In this document: positions 29,898 through 43,710 of the stretch, piece by piece
How positions within the stretch are numbered: position 1 is the stretch's first letter
Layout: every line of letters begins with the position of its first letter
Program-made: the position numbers and the translations under genes
Notes under the pieces: generated by a model
The model's input: the letters and a program-made list of their open reading frames with translations, nothing else
Told to the model about the DNA's origin: nothing
Databases searched by the model: none
Assembly (NCBI GenBank): GCA_037389465.1
Contig: JAZARR010000193.1
Coordinates: forward strand, 2,108,001-2,172,000
From: Baylisascaris procyonis
Lineage: Eukaryota; Nematoda; Chromadorea; Rhabditida; Ascarididae
Length of the DNA stretch: 64,000 bases
Direction of reading: 5' to 3'

Positions 29898-30397
29898 ATG
29901 TATTACAATTATCTATTAAAGAATCTAGTTGGTATAGGTTATTTCAGAATCGAATGATCTAATTCAATAACTTAATCTTCCTGAATGGCGCAAAACTTCT
30001 GCATAGATAAAACATTTAGATTAAAGGTAATCGATGCACTATTTAAGGGGAACACTCACTGATATCATTGACTCTTATTAAATTGCTATTAAACTTTCAT
30101 AAATCCAATAAGTTAATTGAATTTGCCGAAATTCTTTAATTCCCCAAAAATTTTATCGTTACAAACAAAAATTCAAATTGCCAACCATCGTCGCTGACAT
30201 ACTTCCATTTATTTCTTCAACTACTTAACTGATTACTCTTTAATTATTTAAATTATATTGCTTTCTCTTCATTTATTTTAGCCCATCAGGTGATTTATGC
30301 TTACTATACTTGCATAATTACTTATATTATTTTATATTTTTATTTTATTTTATAAAGATTAGCGAGTAATCCGACATATTCGATCGCTATAAAAGCA

Positions 30398-33300
30398 ATG
30401 TCCGATTCGTCGTCTTCGGAAGACGAAACCGAAAAGCATATAAAAAGTCGAAAAGAGGGTATCGGTAAGGATGCAACAGTTGTAGAAGATGACGGCCAGG
30501 TGGACGAGGATGACACCAACGAGGAAAAAACTTTCGAACAACTTGTTCGTTTCTTACCTCTAATTCCATCGATTTGTATGTTATTTGAAGAAATACTATT
30601 GAGGTTCGATATAGAGCATTAGTATTAAATTTACTAAATTCATGATGTCAAGTTATGCTACTTGAAAGAGAATCTTTGAATTTGACGGTGAAATTGGCAA
30701 TAAACACTTCTTCTAATCAATACTATGGAATCTTTCAGGTATCGCTTCTCGGGTCTAGAAAATTTAGGTTGTATTTTATCAGTACTAGTTTTTTTTTTAA
30801 ATACTAAGTGATCGCTGTATTTGTGAATGCTTATGTTTGCATATATTTTAATATCTATTTGTCTATTTTAAGTAGTAAATGAAATTCAGCTATATCATCT
30901 TTGTATAGTTTTTGATCAATCTCAGAAATGAAGCTCTTCTAATAAAAGTCAAAGGGTTTATACACTTTGATCTATTTGCATTAATTTAAAACACCTATAA
31001 AATTACCTTTAATTATTAATGCTTTAAGGAAAGTTTCATTATTAAATATTATAGGGTGTTCGAGATGTTCTATGTGAAGCATGCACTCGACTTGGTTGGA
31101 AATTAGCAACAAAAGTTCAATGTGCGGCTATACCATTAGCACTTGCTGGAAGAGATATAATTGGATTAGCCGAAACGGGGTTTCTATCTTAATTTCTCTT
31201 TTTTTTTCTTAAAAATATTCTTTTTTTAGAATTTAAATTTTCCAATTTTTTTTTAATGTAAATATTTTAATATTCATTTTATAGGTTGTTAGCAATATGT
31301 TTTGTTCATGCGTAGTTCAGTAGTCAAACATTGTAAACCTTATTCTAAATGTTATCGTCTTCCGATTTTATCGATGAAATAGTTAGAGTTAATTAAGGAG
31401 AATAGAGTCCTTGAATTAAAATTAATTGTCCATTTGGAACAGGAAACAAATTTACAACAAATAATAAATTTGTTTCACCATGAAGAACTCAATTGGTGAT
31501 TCTTTAATTCACCTAGGTTGTTGTATCAGTCATTTCAGTTCGGAGTGGAGGGGACAAAAGTGGGGTGGGGGGGGGGGTGGACAGTGGAGATTACCTCTAC
31601 TTGAATAAGAAGGGTGAGGATTCTATGCTGTATAAATTTTCTATGGAGGTTTTTAAATTTAAAATTTATATTTAAAAAATTCAAATTAATTCTTTTAAAG
31701 GAAAGCTTCTATTTTTGCATATAATATTTGCATAAATGCTAATTTCAGTTCTGGAAAAACAGCCGCATTTGCATTGCCAATTCTACAAGCGCTACTCGAT
31801 ACACCACAGAAGCTATTCGCTTTAATACTTACACCAACGCGTGAATTAGCATTTCAGATAGCTGAACAATTCGATGCTCTTGGTGCTTCTATCGGCCTTC
31901 TCGTAGGTCAGATTCTGGATCTTTATTAAATTTGAATGGGATATAGTTACATTAATGTTTTACTTATTGGCTGCATCGTTGAAAGTTGATCATTGCATTG
32001 CATTTATATATAATCTCGGATGGAAATGGTGGGGAAGCTGTTTAAAGTTGTAATATGTGGTAATATAGGCACTCAAGTTTGGTTTTATCTAATAGAAGAG
32101 GTTTTTTAGCGGTAATTGTCGGTGGAGTCGATATGGTAACACAAGCTCTTGCACTCGCTAAAAGGCCTCACATTATCGTTGGTATGTTTTTTTTTCCTAA
32201 ATTTTTATTTTTATTTTTTTATGTTTGTTTTTCATTTTTTATTTTATTTTTTATTTTGTTTTTTCATTTTTTAATGTTTTTAAGTTTTTATGTTTGGAAT
32301 CATTCGATATTTTTTTCGCACTTTTTATTATCAGCTTAGTTAAGTGACTAGCACTTCTGTGTTGCTCATTGTATCTACTATGTAGATCAGACTTAGAAAC
32401 TACTAAAATTAGAGCTATAAAGTTTTATCGATATAAGATGAGTGGTTGAATAATTTTTCACTAGCATTTGGGTGATTTTATTAGCCTTGAAAAGGATGCC
32501 GGCGAATTTAGGGTCTTTAAAAACTTGCATGCATCTTGCAGCCGGCTGGTTTTTCATCTTTTACTGGTCAGCCAAATGCAAATTGCTCACTTTTATTATT
32601 GATTGATCGATCAGGAATCGGTTTGATTTGATGGGTGTATCGAATCGAATATTGGTTATTGCAGCAACACCAGGACGACTCGTTGATCACTTGGAGAATA
32701 CGAAAGGTTTCAATTTGCGAGCATTGAAATATCTGGTGATGGATGAAGCAGATCGTATATTGAATATGGATTTTGAAGTTGAAATGGATAAAATTTTGAA
32801 GGTTATACCAAAAGAACGTAGGACATATCTTTATTCAGCGACAATGACAAAAAAGGTTAGCAAATATTTTTTATAACTTAATATTTAATATTTAATAGCT
32901 AATTTAAATTATAAGGCGATTATAGCGTTCCAAGAACTTTAGTTTAATTATCAAAGCAGTTTTCTATTTTCTTTTAATGAATGCAGAAAGTTTTATCTAT
33001 CGTTGAGATATATGAGAAGTATGCAACTTGCCGAAGATTTTTTCCCATTTGGGAATTTTTTTCCCGAAGATTTTCCCAATTCTATATTCTTCATGATTTT
33101 TCATAGTAATATTAAGAGGAATAATAGGTGAGGGTATACAAAAGAGGGAAAAGAAATTATAGCTTTATATGTTTTATTGTTTTTATTGAAAGGTGGTGGT
33201 CAGTGTTTAAAAAAATGTTTTATAATTTAGAACAAATTTCAAGGTGTTTAAAATATGCAATATGAACCTTGCTTGAAATAAAATGTAAGGGCGGGGAAGT

Positions 33301-36300
33301 TTGTGGTATGCATTATTGATCAGTTGGTCGATTGATTGATCAATTGATCAATTTTGATCAATAATTGATCAGTTGATCAATATTGATCAATAATCGATCA
33401 GCTGTTTAATTTCCGGATGGATTGTTTGTATTCCAATTATCAGATGTTAAGTATGAATCGTTGAATAATTTCCATCGCTAAGTAAGACCTATCTTAATTC
33501 ATTACCTGTCACAATGGGATTATGACGTCATACCTAGAATCTGTGAGCGTTGTTCAATGTTTTTTGAACGGTAAATATTTGGATTGTTGCAGGTTGCAAA
33601 ATTAGAAAGGGCATCACTACGTGATCCGGCACGTGTTGAAGTTTGCTCGAGATATAAGACAGTTGATAAACTTAAGCAACATTATATATTTATTCCGCAG
33701 AAATATAAGGTTTGTTTAGAGTTTTTTATTATTGATTTTTCTTATTTAAAACTATTTATTAGATTATATTATTGGTTATTTAAAGCATTTTTATTTTATC
33801 GATTCCATGCAATTTTCTTCTGAATTTATAAACTCTATGCTTATGAGCATACTATGGAGTCGTATTTCAAGCTTTCACTGCCTCCTTCTCTCCCAAAGAT
33901 CGCGGATTGCCTGCCCATTCCCCATCCTCTTATATAAAGGTCATGGTTAACAATTTACCTACTTATGGTGGAAGCTATAGCCTTCGAATTATACCAACTA
34001 CAAAGTTTACAGTCCTATCTCTACCAGGTATATTGGAATTTATGGTGTGTTATTTAGGAAGCATACTTGGTTTACATTTTGAATGAGATGGCTGGACAGA
34101 CAGCAATTGTATTTTGTGCAACGTGTGCATCGACGATGAAAACGGCTTTAATGTTGCGGCAACTTGGTTTTGGCGCTGTCCCACTTCATGGACAAATGAG
34201 TCAGGTAGGTGCTTATCAATTCTTCCAAGGGAGCTGATATGATAAGGTGGGAAGTTCACTTTTGAAGAGCTGTATAATCAGGCGTTTGATGTGGTTCGAC
34301 GACAATATTTCATTTTTGAAGGGCTGTTTAGTTTCAGGGCAGATGTGTGTCCGCAAGAATAGAACCAGTTTTTATTCTTTTAGAACTTTTTTTTTTTTGA
34401 AATTTACGACCACAGATTGTGCATAAAGAAAGAGGTAGACGGCGATTGATTCGTAGTTGATGCCAATATGTTTATATTTATATGCGATTTGGTGTCACAA
34501 CTTATTCAGAAGTTCTTTTGCTCAGTTTTATTATGTTTCAGAATTTTATTTTATTCAGAGATGTCCTTTTGTTTCAGGCGAAACGTTTGGGATCATTGAA
34601 TAAATTTAAAAGTAAAGTTCGACCGATTCTTATATGCACGGATGTCGCATCGAGAGGTTTAATTTTTTTATTTCTGTTGCAATATAATGTCGTTTATGAC
34701 TTAGAGAGTTCCAGAGATTGTAAAATGCCTTAGTGGGCTATATCCTGGCTTGCCTTTATTGTAGGTCCCTTTTTTTTTTGTTTTAACGTCTTAACGTGGT
34801 CGCTATATAAAGGGGAATACGGTATTATACGAGAGGTTTATGAATTTTGCCAACTATTCAGAAAATATTGATTCTACACGTGATGAAATTTCTTCCGGAA
34901 GAAACGAATGGGAAATTCGTTCCCACTGCCGGATGTTGTTGTATTTGCAGGTTTGGATATTCCTAACGTAGATGCAGTATTAAATTACGATGTACCATCG
35001 CAATCGAAGGATTATGTGCATCGAGTTGGTCGAACGGCTAGAGCTGGACGATCTGGTGTTTCGATAACATTTGTGACGCAATATGACGTAGAGGTCATAG
35101 TTTTGACTATTTGTTTTAGCTTTATATTCACCAAATTAAATAGAACTAAACGTTATGAAAATGTAGTATTTGCCAATTTATGTTGTATGATGTAGTGGAG
35201 ATATGTAGTCAAAGATCGGTAGAAATGAAGTGAAATTTTCGTCGAACGAGTCTTGTGGATCGCCCCCACCTCCCCAGGGGGGGGGGGGGTGGGGAAGGGA
35301 AGGGGGTATTTAATCGTTCACGGGTCGTCTGTCGTCTACTCTGTTTAGTTGACAGAGAGGGAAACTCCATGATAGCACCTGTATTATCGTAATTTACCAC
35401 CCACGAAGTGGTGAAGTTTTCAGGTATATCAACGAATAGAGCATTTAATTGGAAAGAAATTGCCTCTATATGAAACGGTCGAAAACGAAGTAATGTTATT
35501 AGTTGAAAGAGTTGAAGAAGCAATGAAAGCGGCTAAACAGGTTAGAGCAAATTTTTTTATCTTTTATCAATCGGGAGATTCCTTAAATAATGAGGATGTG
35601 ATATTTTAATGTCATTCTAAAAAGTTGAATATATCTCAGCATAGTGCTAAATCAAGCAACGATTCTTCCGAAAGCATTTAGCAGCTCAATCGTCTAAGCA
35701 TCGAGGAAATACCTGTGCAGCTAATCAAACTCCCAAATTTCTAAAATGTTGGTTATTTTCGATTAAAGTTCACGTTGATTCCACGTATGCACTTGCCTAC
35801 CTTGATACAGATAGTGCTTTGATTCAGTATCACCGGTGGCCAAGACCCAGAGGTTGGCATCAGTAGTGGTTTTGATTGTATCGAAGTTTGCGTTTGTATA
35901 TGGGGGGGGGGGGGAGGGGAGGAAATTATAAATTGTGAAAGAGTTTGGCTTCTTGCATTCATGGTGGAATGAAGTGATTTAGGTTAATTATGGTTTTTGA
36001 GTAGAATTCAACAGAAACACACTTTTATGCATAGTAAATTTAGGTGTATAGAAATTAAATAAAGAGATTTTACAAAGAGTTTCGAAGAGTGTAGAATAAT
36101 TTGAAGTGGGTAATTGGCGTTTAGAATTTCACTGAAATAGTTTAGTTTGGTGGCGAATTTTTATAACAGAGATGGAAGATTAGCAGAAAAATAGACTATT
36201 GTAGTAAGGAATTTTAGAGATTCAAAGATATATTTGAATTATTTTTAAGGAGTTGAAAGAAATGGATGAGAAGAAAAGTAGAGGAAAGAAAAGGCGGAAA

Positions 36301-36423
36301 GGAGAGGATAGCGACGATGAAGTCAACGATGATACTGCAGAGGGCACATACAGGAAGAAGATCAAAGCACCCAAAATACATATAAGAAATCGAGGTGCCA
36401 AGTTCAACAAAGCTCGCCGTTAG
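30398..36423 (+). CDS. DDX47: DEAD-box RNA helicase DDX47 / Rrp3
   Basis: Nucleolar ATP-dependent RNA helicase needed for 18S rRNA processing. Exons: 30398-30544, 31055-31179, 31749-31906, 32110-32181, 32665-32855, 33593-33709, 34058-34204, 34578-34656, 34951-35093, 35424-35540 and 36250-36423, all in phase. An acidic serine-rich N-terminus ([10 protein letters not shown]) is followed by the Q-motif region ([15 protein letters not shown]), motif I AETGSGKT, Ia PTRELAFQ, Ib [58 protein letters not shown] and [26 protein letters not shown] and a lysine/arginine-rich tail ending FNKARR complete it. The match to DDX47 is close and continuous, and all catalytic motifs are intact. G-rich and GATC-palindrome tracts lie in its introns. 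Confidence 0.97.
31549..31580 (+). repeat. DDX47: G-rich tract
   Basis: DDX47 intron 2: GGGG, a G11 run and neighbouring G-tracts. A longer block at 35277-35306 in intron 9 (G13, G4, G3, G5 with short loops) fits a canonical quadruplex pattern. Confidence 0.6.
33320..33412 (+). repeat. DDX47: Cluster of TGATCA palindromes
   Basis: DDX47 intron 5 holds repeated ATTGATCAAT/TTGATCAATT-type palindromes, at least six GATC cores within about 90 bases. Confidence 0.6.
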
Positions 36424-36481
36424 ATGGGCATAATAGTTTGTATTATTTGGGAACATGAGTCCAATAAAGGGGTATTTTTGT

Positions 36482-36534
<53 letters not shown>

Positions 36535-38476
36535 GTTGTGAGTAGTCGTTATTTCGAAAAATTCCATAAAATGAATAGGATACTGATATTAATTTCAGTT
36601 TTTAGATGAAATAATTTTTTTTTTTTAAATAATATGGTGAGGGGGCTTAAGTAAATATTTGTTGCTGTTTGGAATTTAAATGAACTAGTAATTCTACTTA
36701 TTAGTTACATTTATTTATTCGTTGAGAACATAAGAGATCGATTTATGCAAACACATCTGTAAATCTTTTTAGTTGCCATTGAAAGATGAAAATTTCCCCA
36801 CTTGAATTGTTTAATCAATTTCGATCGTTGGTTTGTTGTAGTTATGCTTGTTTATTGTTGATGTTTGATTACTATTAGATTATGCGAAAAAAAAGTTTTT
36901 ATTTGCATTTCCATATTTGCAAGCCCACCACAATGACGTCACGCCGGTGCCTATGTCTGTGTGTTGTGTCGGTTTGTCTGTATGTCCAGTACTTTGAATC
37001 CTTGGATGTTTCAAGAGCTGAGACCGGAGTCAAGCTTATATGCGCGTCCTTCTAGTCGGCTGCTTGAGGGCGATGAGCAAATATTTATCTACAGGTTGAT
37101 GAAGGAAGTTGGTTTCATGAAAAAATGCGGCTATGAGGCCCCTCTTCTTAGTTTTTGAGTACTATATTATAGTCGGTCTTTCTGATTGGTGAAATTACAA
37201 AAAACACATATCGCGTATTATTCCAGTGGGCATTGTGTGTAGTGGAACACATGAATATAGCGACCAATTAAATACAGAATTGGGAGGGGAGTGGAGGGGA
37301 GGTGAGCCGATGTGGAAGAGTGGGGTGATCAAAATGAGTCTCATTGAGGGTCTAATTTTTTTAAACTGAAAGCAATTATTTTTTCATTCATTTCTTCAAT
37401 AAATTATTGTGTTCTAATATTTCAATTCAAGAGGAAATAATTTTGAATTAAAACTATAAAATTTTTTGGCATGATTTTAGGTGTGTTTGTTTCATTAAAT
37501 TGCAACCGAATGCAATGAACTCACTCTTGTATAAAAAGAAAACAAACATTACCCACGTAATCTTTTATACAGATGTATATGTAGGTTGATTAGTTTCGCA
37601 TTAATCTGTTGAGTTTCGTACTACTCTCGCATCATACGAGTTAGTGACCACCCGTTACGATAGGTTGATTATGCAATTTTATCTAACCTTTTAAAGTACG
37701 TTAGTCCAAAATTTTCTCCATTTCATTGAGTTACTAGTATAGAGTTGAAAGAATATTGGGGGATTGGACGAAAAAAGATTGGTAAAAATCAATCGGCTTA
37801 TAAAGTTGGACAGGTAAGCTGGTAATAGTCGAGTAATAAGTACATCAAATCCATTCGCCGAAGCCATATACCTTTGTTAATAGTTCTCATTTGGTTAATA
37901 TTCACAAAATATAAAGTATTCCGCAGGCATAATTTTTTTTTTTTTTGTAATTTTTAATATAAATAAATATTTGAAATATTCAATAATTATTCCTATTTCT
38001 TCAGCAGTAGTGATTTACGATAAAAAATTATAAAATAAGATTTTTTTTTTTAAAAATAGATATAACGACAAATTTGTCAGATTTTTTTATTGTTTTCCCG
38101 TAAAAAAAAATTTTCTTTTCTTTCAATTTTTCATAAAAAAACGATTGGTATTTTGTATTTGCTTGTGAAAAAAAAAAATAAAAATGCTAATCCAAAATTT
38201 TTTATCAATTTAAAAAAAAAATTTTTTTTCCGTCTTTGATCATTTGCAACCTTGAACTGCGGTTTAAACCGAATATATAAATCAATAAAAAGAAAGAGAG
38301 GAATTTCAACACTCATAACAGGTTCATTGTGTTATATTTATCAATCAAGAGTCTTATCATATCATGATAACAAATCAATCAATATAAACTTTTATTATCA
38401 TACAATAATAAAAAAAAAACAATCAATAAAAATTTAATTCTAATTGAAATGCCAATAATAAGAGTAATTGAATTCA
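36424..38476. other. Convergent spacer between DDX47 and GLYAT-like gene
   Basis: 3' ends of both genes. Includes an AT dinucleotide microsatellite at about 36485-36531. Short open frames at 36961-37158 and 38131-38437 have no splice or start context; nothing gene-like seen. Confidence 0.5.
36485..36531. repeat. AT dinucleotide microsatellite
   Basis: About 23 AT units. Confidence 0.95.
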
Positions 38477-41083
38477 TTACTTTTCACTAGATGACTCTTT
38501 ACTCATTCGAAAAAAATTAAGAACTCTTGGAGTATTGATTTGACTTTCATAACGACTCCAATATGGAGACCGATTTGATGCATCCAATGATAGTGTATTA
38601 TATAATTCGACAAATTTAAATGGCCATGTTCCTTCTCTGAAATTTTTGATTATTTTAAGTTTTTAAATATATTTTTTAAATAATTTAATTACTCACTTAT
38701 TCGACAATACCATAATATCGTAATTAAATGAGTATTTATGTAATATTACATTGAATGTGACAATATTTGATAGAAGGATGACGGCATTTTATTGCCAGAC
38801 GGCTGCCGATAAGTCATATCTCTATGGCGATTAGTGAATTTATTTGATCATGTGATTGATATATGATTATCACGTGCATTGCATCATATATCAACTTTGC
38901 ACCTGATGCGTGTAGAAGTCATCCTTAAAACTATTCGTCTGTACCGCCGGCTTGATATATATTGTTCCAGATATAAGTACCATTTATATAATGGGAGGTG
39001 GGGGGGGGGGTGGGGAAAGACCGGAAAAAACCTAAAATTTCAAAATTACCGAAAGTACCAACTCGATACATTTTTGACTTAGTCGAAGTTCCACAATTGT
39101 GCCGAGTCCTTTTCGTCGATGTTCTTCGAGTGTATATAAATGATTATGTACACCGATTGGATCGCACATTTCAAATGAAACTGGTTTATCGCCGTATCGA
39201 ATGACTGCACTTGGTAAACATTTCAATTTTTCTCTACAAATAACTTCGTATTTTTTCCCTGAAATTTGCATATGCAAATCACCGTTTAATTATATGCAAG
39301 TTATTTTTTAGATTAAATGGAAATTTTGAAATATATAATAAAAAAAATAAATTTCTTCAATTAAAAACTACCGATGATTAGATAACCTCAGAGGAAATTT
39401 CAACAAAAAAGAAAGACAACTTTTTTTTTAAATATTTTTTTACATTCTAATATTTTCAAATAATCTTCTCGACCTATATTCAAGAGGATTTCAAAAATAA
39501 TTTTAAAAATTTTCACTCCCGGGTGAGAATATTTCAATTTTTAGACGAGTTTTTATAATTGTAAACATAATTATATATCATTTAAAATATTATTAATTAC
39601 CTTTAATACGTTCGAAAGAAAATTCTTCAAATGCATTTTAATATATTTATGCAAATATTTATGCAAATGAAGGCATAATTTACATACGTCGTTTGTTGTA
39701 GATCACCTTCACCAGCATGTCTCCATGTTTTATTTATTATAAAAGCATCGTTCGATGGATCGACTTCATCGAAACGATATCCATTCGGTAATTTCAATTG
39801 CAATTCACTAACAAGTTTTTGTTGTTCTTCGTTCATATAATATAAATGTGTTGGATATATTAGCGGTGAAAAATCGGTATTTGAATGGATAAATTTTAGA
39901 AACTGAAATTTCAAATTTTTTAAAATTTTTTTCAGAATTTTTCGAAAATAGAAACAATGGAAAAATATCAATAGAAATAGAATTAAAATATGAATGAAAA
40001 AATAGAAAAAAAATTTTAGAAAATATTAAAATAGAAACAAATAAATATTAAAATAGAGAGAGAAAATGGAAACAAAAAAAAATTTTGAAATTATAAAACC
40101 ATAGAGCTGAAATGTTTTCAATTTTTACAACTCATAAAAATTATTTATAATTTTTGATGAAAAATTTTTCATTTCTTTGTCCCCACCTCCTCATGGACAT
40201 AAACTAACCATTTCACTGAGATTATCGGGCATTAACGCTGTGCTACCTTCTTCAAAAGTGCATTGCTTCAAGAATTGTTGTAATGCATCGTTGAATTGTT
40301 GTTCCACAATGGTACTATATGGATTAGGCCAGATGATAATATGTTCTCTGCAATATTAGCGTTAAAAAAAATTTTTTTTAGAAAGGAGTCTGAAATTTAA
40401 TAAAATAAAAAATTGAAAAAATATAATAAAAATAATAAAATTTTTCTTGGGAAGAAAAAGATAAATGAGTAAGCTAAATTACTTATAAGTAGGTAATTTG
40501 AAGGTTATCATATATCGTAACTGCTCAAGATGTTACAGTAAACGGAATAAATACGGTAGTTTTAAGCATTCAGGTTGTCTGCTATCAGAATTGCTTCAAC
40601 ATAACATCGAATTTCATGAATTCCACATGACTTACAGCTCTAAAATTTTTTCGACGTTGTAACAGTTTAAAACTTAGTAAAAAAAAATTGAAAAAATTTT
40701 AAAAATATATTTTTTTATTTTTATTTTCTCAATACAAAAAAATGCATATTTTTTACCGAATAAAGAATATTATATAGAAATTCAAAAACTCAATACTAAC
40801 TTGACGTAAATATTTCGACGATAAATAAACCATAAGAATGGTTTTTCTGATGGATAACCAAAGAGACGAATTGGAGCGGCTGGAAATCTGAATATAATTT
40901 CATTATGTTTTATTATTGATACGGTGATCGTACACAATACAAATAGTTCAGGTAGATATATAGGATGAATGCAATACAGAGCACAAATAAAGGCACAAAT
41001 TAAAGGCTCTGCAATGCAAAAACACACTTTTTTATATATAAGGAGGAAAAATGAGCCATATGGAAAAGAATGTTATAAATAAG

Positions 41084-41114
<31 letters not shown>

Positions 41115-41129
41115 ACATAAATACGTATA

Positions 41130-41160
<31 letters not shown>

Positions 41161-41450
41161 TTATATTTATATTTATATTTATATTTATATTTATATTTAT
41201 ATATTTATATTTATATTTATATTTATATTTATATTTATACCTGTATTTATATTTATATGTTTACGCATTTATATTTTTATATATTTATATGTCCATACAC
41301 CTTCTATATCGAAGAAAACAGAATTAAATTCTACCTTTTCATTAGATGATGACGAATAGAATAGAAAATTGGCATAAGATGAGGTGGTTGATTGGTTAGA
41401 CACATTGCTTCATGCATATCTTCATCACTGATAAATTCACGTAACAACAT
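38477..41450 (-). CDS. Glycine N-acyltransferase-like protein (GNAT fold)
   Basis: Probably transfers an acyl group from acyl-CoA to a small amine or amino acid. Minus-strand exons: 41450-41335, 40887-40801, 40347-40209, 39902-39688, 39233-39070 and 38636-38477 (TAA). The start [16 protein letters not shown] follows a TTTTTTTCAG site four bases upstream, a good trans-splice acceptor. Later blocks: [73 protein letters not shown], and [20 protein letters not shown], which fits the acetyl-CoA-binding Q/RxxGxG/A loop. [10 protein letters not shown] and SPYWSRYE are in the last exon. Exon 5 to 6 does not join in frame with a GT donor: one carried base T meets an exon that needs two. A one-base indel or a missed micro-exon would explain it. 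Family assignment is secure at the fold level; the substrate is unknown. Confidence 0.8.
38994..39016 (+). repeat. G-rich tract
   Basis: A run of more than ten G plus flanking GGGG in the last intron of the GLYAT-like gene. Here the sense strand is C-rich. Confidence 0.55.
41083..41270. repeat. Compound microsatellite AAAT / AT / TTTATA
   Basis: AAAT units, then about ten AT units, then about 130 bases of TTTATA-type units inside the first intron of the GLYAT-like gene. Confidence 0.9.
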
Positions 41451-42199
41451 TCTCTGAAAAAAAAAACAAAAAAAAAGAGAAAAAAATAGAGAAAAATGAA
41501 AGCAAAAAAAATGACATAGAAAAACATCTACCGTATTTTGCTAAATAGAGACCCCTCCCGATAGAAGAGTCTTTAAATAGAATAAAATTCAATGAATATA
41601 AATTGTTGAAAACGATTTTAAAAGAATTAAGAAATTTTCATCGTTCACCAGCGAATGATTAAGGCATAACGATTAATAAACTATAGTCGGTGATCGCAGC
41701 AATGCTTTGTGTACATTCCCGCATCGTTTTTTTTTTCATAATCAATCAATAAAATTGCATCATATTTTTAGAATTTTTTGATTTTTTTAAAATTTAATCT
41801 TCTCTATAGTTATAAATCATTAAAAAAATATATTTGTTGAAATTAGTGGTAAATATTTTCTCGAAAATTTTAATAAATAAATATTCTCGAAAATATAAAT
41901 TTAAATATGCGGAAATTATTCAATTTTCATAAAGAATAGTTCCAGTTATTTCGATAGACGATTGATAAAATGATCGTTGCTCTTAGTGATAAGCTGATAA
42001 GTAAGTAAGGGACGCTATCGATTGAATTTAATCACTGCAAAAAAAAAAAAAAATCAATATTCTATTAGAACGATCATTATGCATGCAACTGAATATTCAA
42101 GCATATAAACACCTCAGGTTGAAAGGCATTTGTTTCATCTAATTCCTCCCCCTCCCCCCCCCCCAAAAAAAAAGACTTCGAGGTGTTTTTTATTGTCTC

Positions 42200-42360
42200 T
42201 ATCGCATATATGCAAATTTCAGGATATCATGCAATATATGCAAATTTCAGGATATCATGCAATGTGTGCAAATTTCAGGACAATATATGCAAATTTCAGG
42301 ACAATATATGCAAATTTCAGGACAATATATGCAGATTTCAGGACAATATATGCAAATATG
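42200..42360 (+). repeat. TATGCAAATTTCAGGA tandem array
   Basis: At least seven copies of a 21-28-base unit sharing ATATGCAAATTTCAGGA. The first copies are longer (with TATCATGCA) and the later ones 21 bases. Each copy carries an ATTTCAG, the consensus nematode splice acceptor. Confidence 0.85.
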
Positions 42361-43539
42361 CTCACTTTTTTAAATCAATTGTTCCTCCATCTATCATCTA
42401 TATATCATTTACAACTTTTTACAAGTTTTTTTTGTATTTTTTAAAAAAATATTTTATACAGTTTTTTCTTTCACTTTCATCAATTTTTCCTCTTCAATAA
42501 ATCTTTGTGGCTAATAATCGAAAAATAATGACCACTTATCGTCGATAATTTTTGAATATTCCACTGGATTCAAATATTTCAAAAAAAAAGCGGATCAAGC
42601 GATTGGACGTCTCATTTAATCAAATATTAGATCTCTGATCGATCGTTGATTTGACATATCGTGTGTCCCATATACGCAATTAAGAGGGGTCATATGCGGA
42701 ACTGATGCTCATCATCTCTCTAAAAAAACAATTCATTGTTGTTCTATATTCAACTATTGTCGTCATTTTATTCGATAAATCAAATATTTTGAGGAATAAA
42801 AGAAAATTCCTTTAGATCAATCGCAAATTTTTATTAAAACTCATCCAGAAACTCATCCAGAAATATGTGATAATTTTCGATGAATTCAAATATACATAGT
42901 GCGATATTAGATATAAATTATGCAAATATGTAAAAAAAAAAATTCTACATTTACCCCTTCAAATATAAATCAAATTAACTCATAAATAAATGATATAAAA
43001 ATAATAAAAATTCAAATAAATTATTTATTGGCGCAAATGTCACTCGTATCATTTTCTTTTATAAAAATTAAATCGATCCATGTTCTATGTCGCCCACTGT
43101 CATTTATTTTATGATGAACTGTTTCATAACGAATAAAATTTTAAATTCGGTGATCAAAGAGAATTCTTTAGAAGTTAAATATTAATTTGCAATTTGATTA
43201 TATTCTCTATATTTTGCAATTTTTTTCTCTCATTTTATTTCTTTTTTTTTTCAATTTCAAATGTCTAAATTTTAATATTCTTTTGAAATGAGAGTCTTTT
43301 TTATCTTTTATTTTTTACGAAGAATAAAATTTTTTCTTATGAATAAAAAAAATTCATTAAAATTCATTAAAATAATAAAATTCATTAAATATGGTACGAA
43401 GAATAAAATTCACTAAAAAAATATCGCTGTGGAATTTTTGTTTTTGGAAATATTTTCCATATCAGATCAACATCACAATCATTAATTAGAGAAAAGTTTC
43501 TTTAATTCTATATAAATGTAAATGTAAATATAAAAAAAT

Positions 43540-43710
43540 ATGTATATTTATGTTTATATATTTATATATTTGTATTTATATTTATATTTATATTCATATA
43601 TTTATATATTTATATATTTATATATTTATATATTTATATATTTATATATTTATATATTTATATATTTATATATTTATATATTTATATATTTATATATTTA
43701 TATATTTATG
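43540..43710. repeat. TTTATATA octanucleotide microsatellite
   Basis: About 20 units, mostly exact. It produces a spurious aromatic open frame. Confidence 0.9.

Larger units (their letters stand above)
28720..30397. other. Divergent spacer between rpl-7A and DDX47
   Basis: Upstream region of both genes. No further coding exon was seen. It holds a 28-bp tandem repeat (29015-29110) and an AAAT/AAATAT microsatellite (29785-29897). A shared promoter is possible but no core element was recognised. Confidence 0.5.

Noticed and set aside
35209..35523. Minus open frame of 104 codons
   Set aside because: Antisense to DDX47 exon 10 and the G-rich intron tract.
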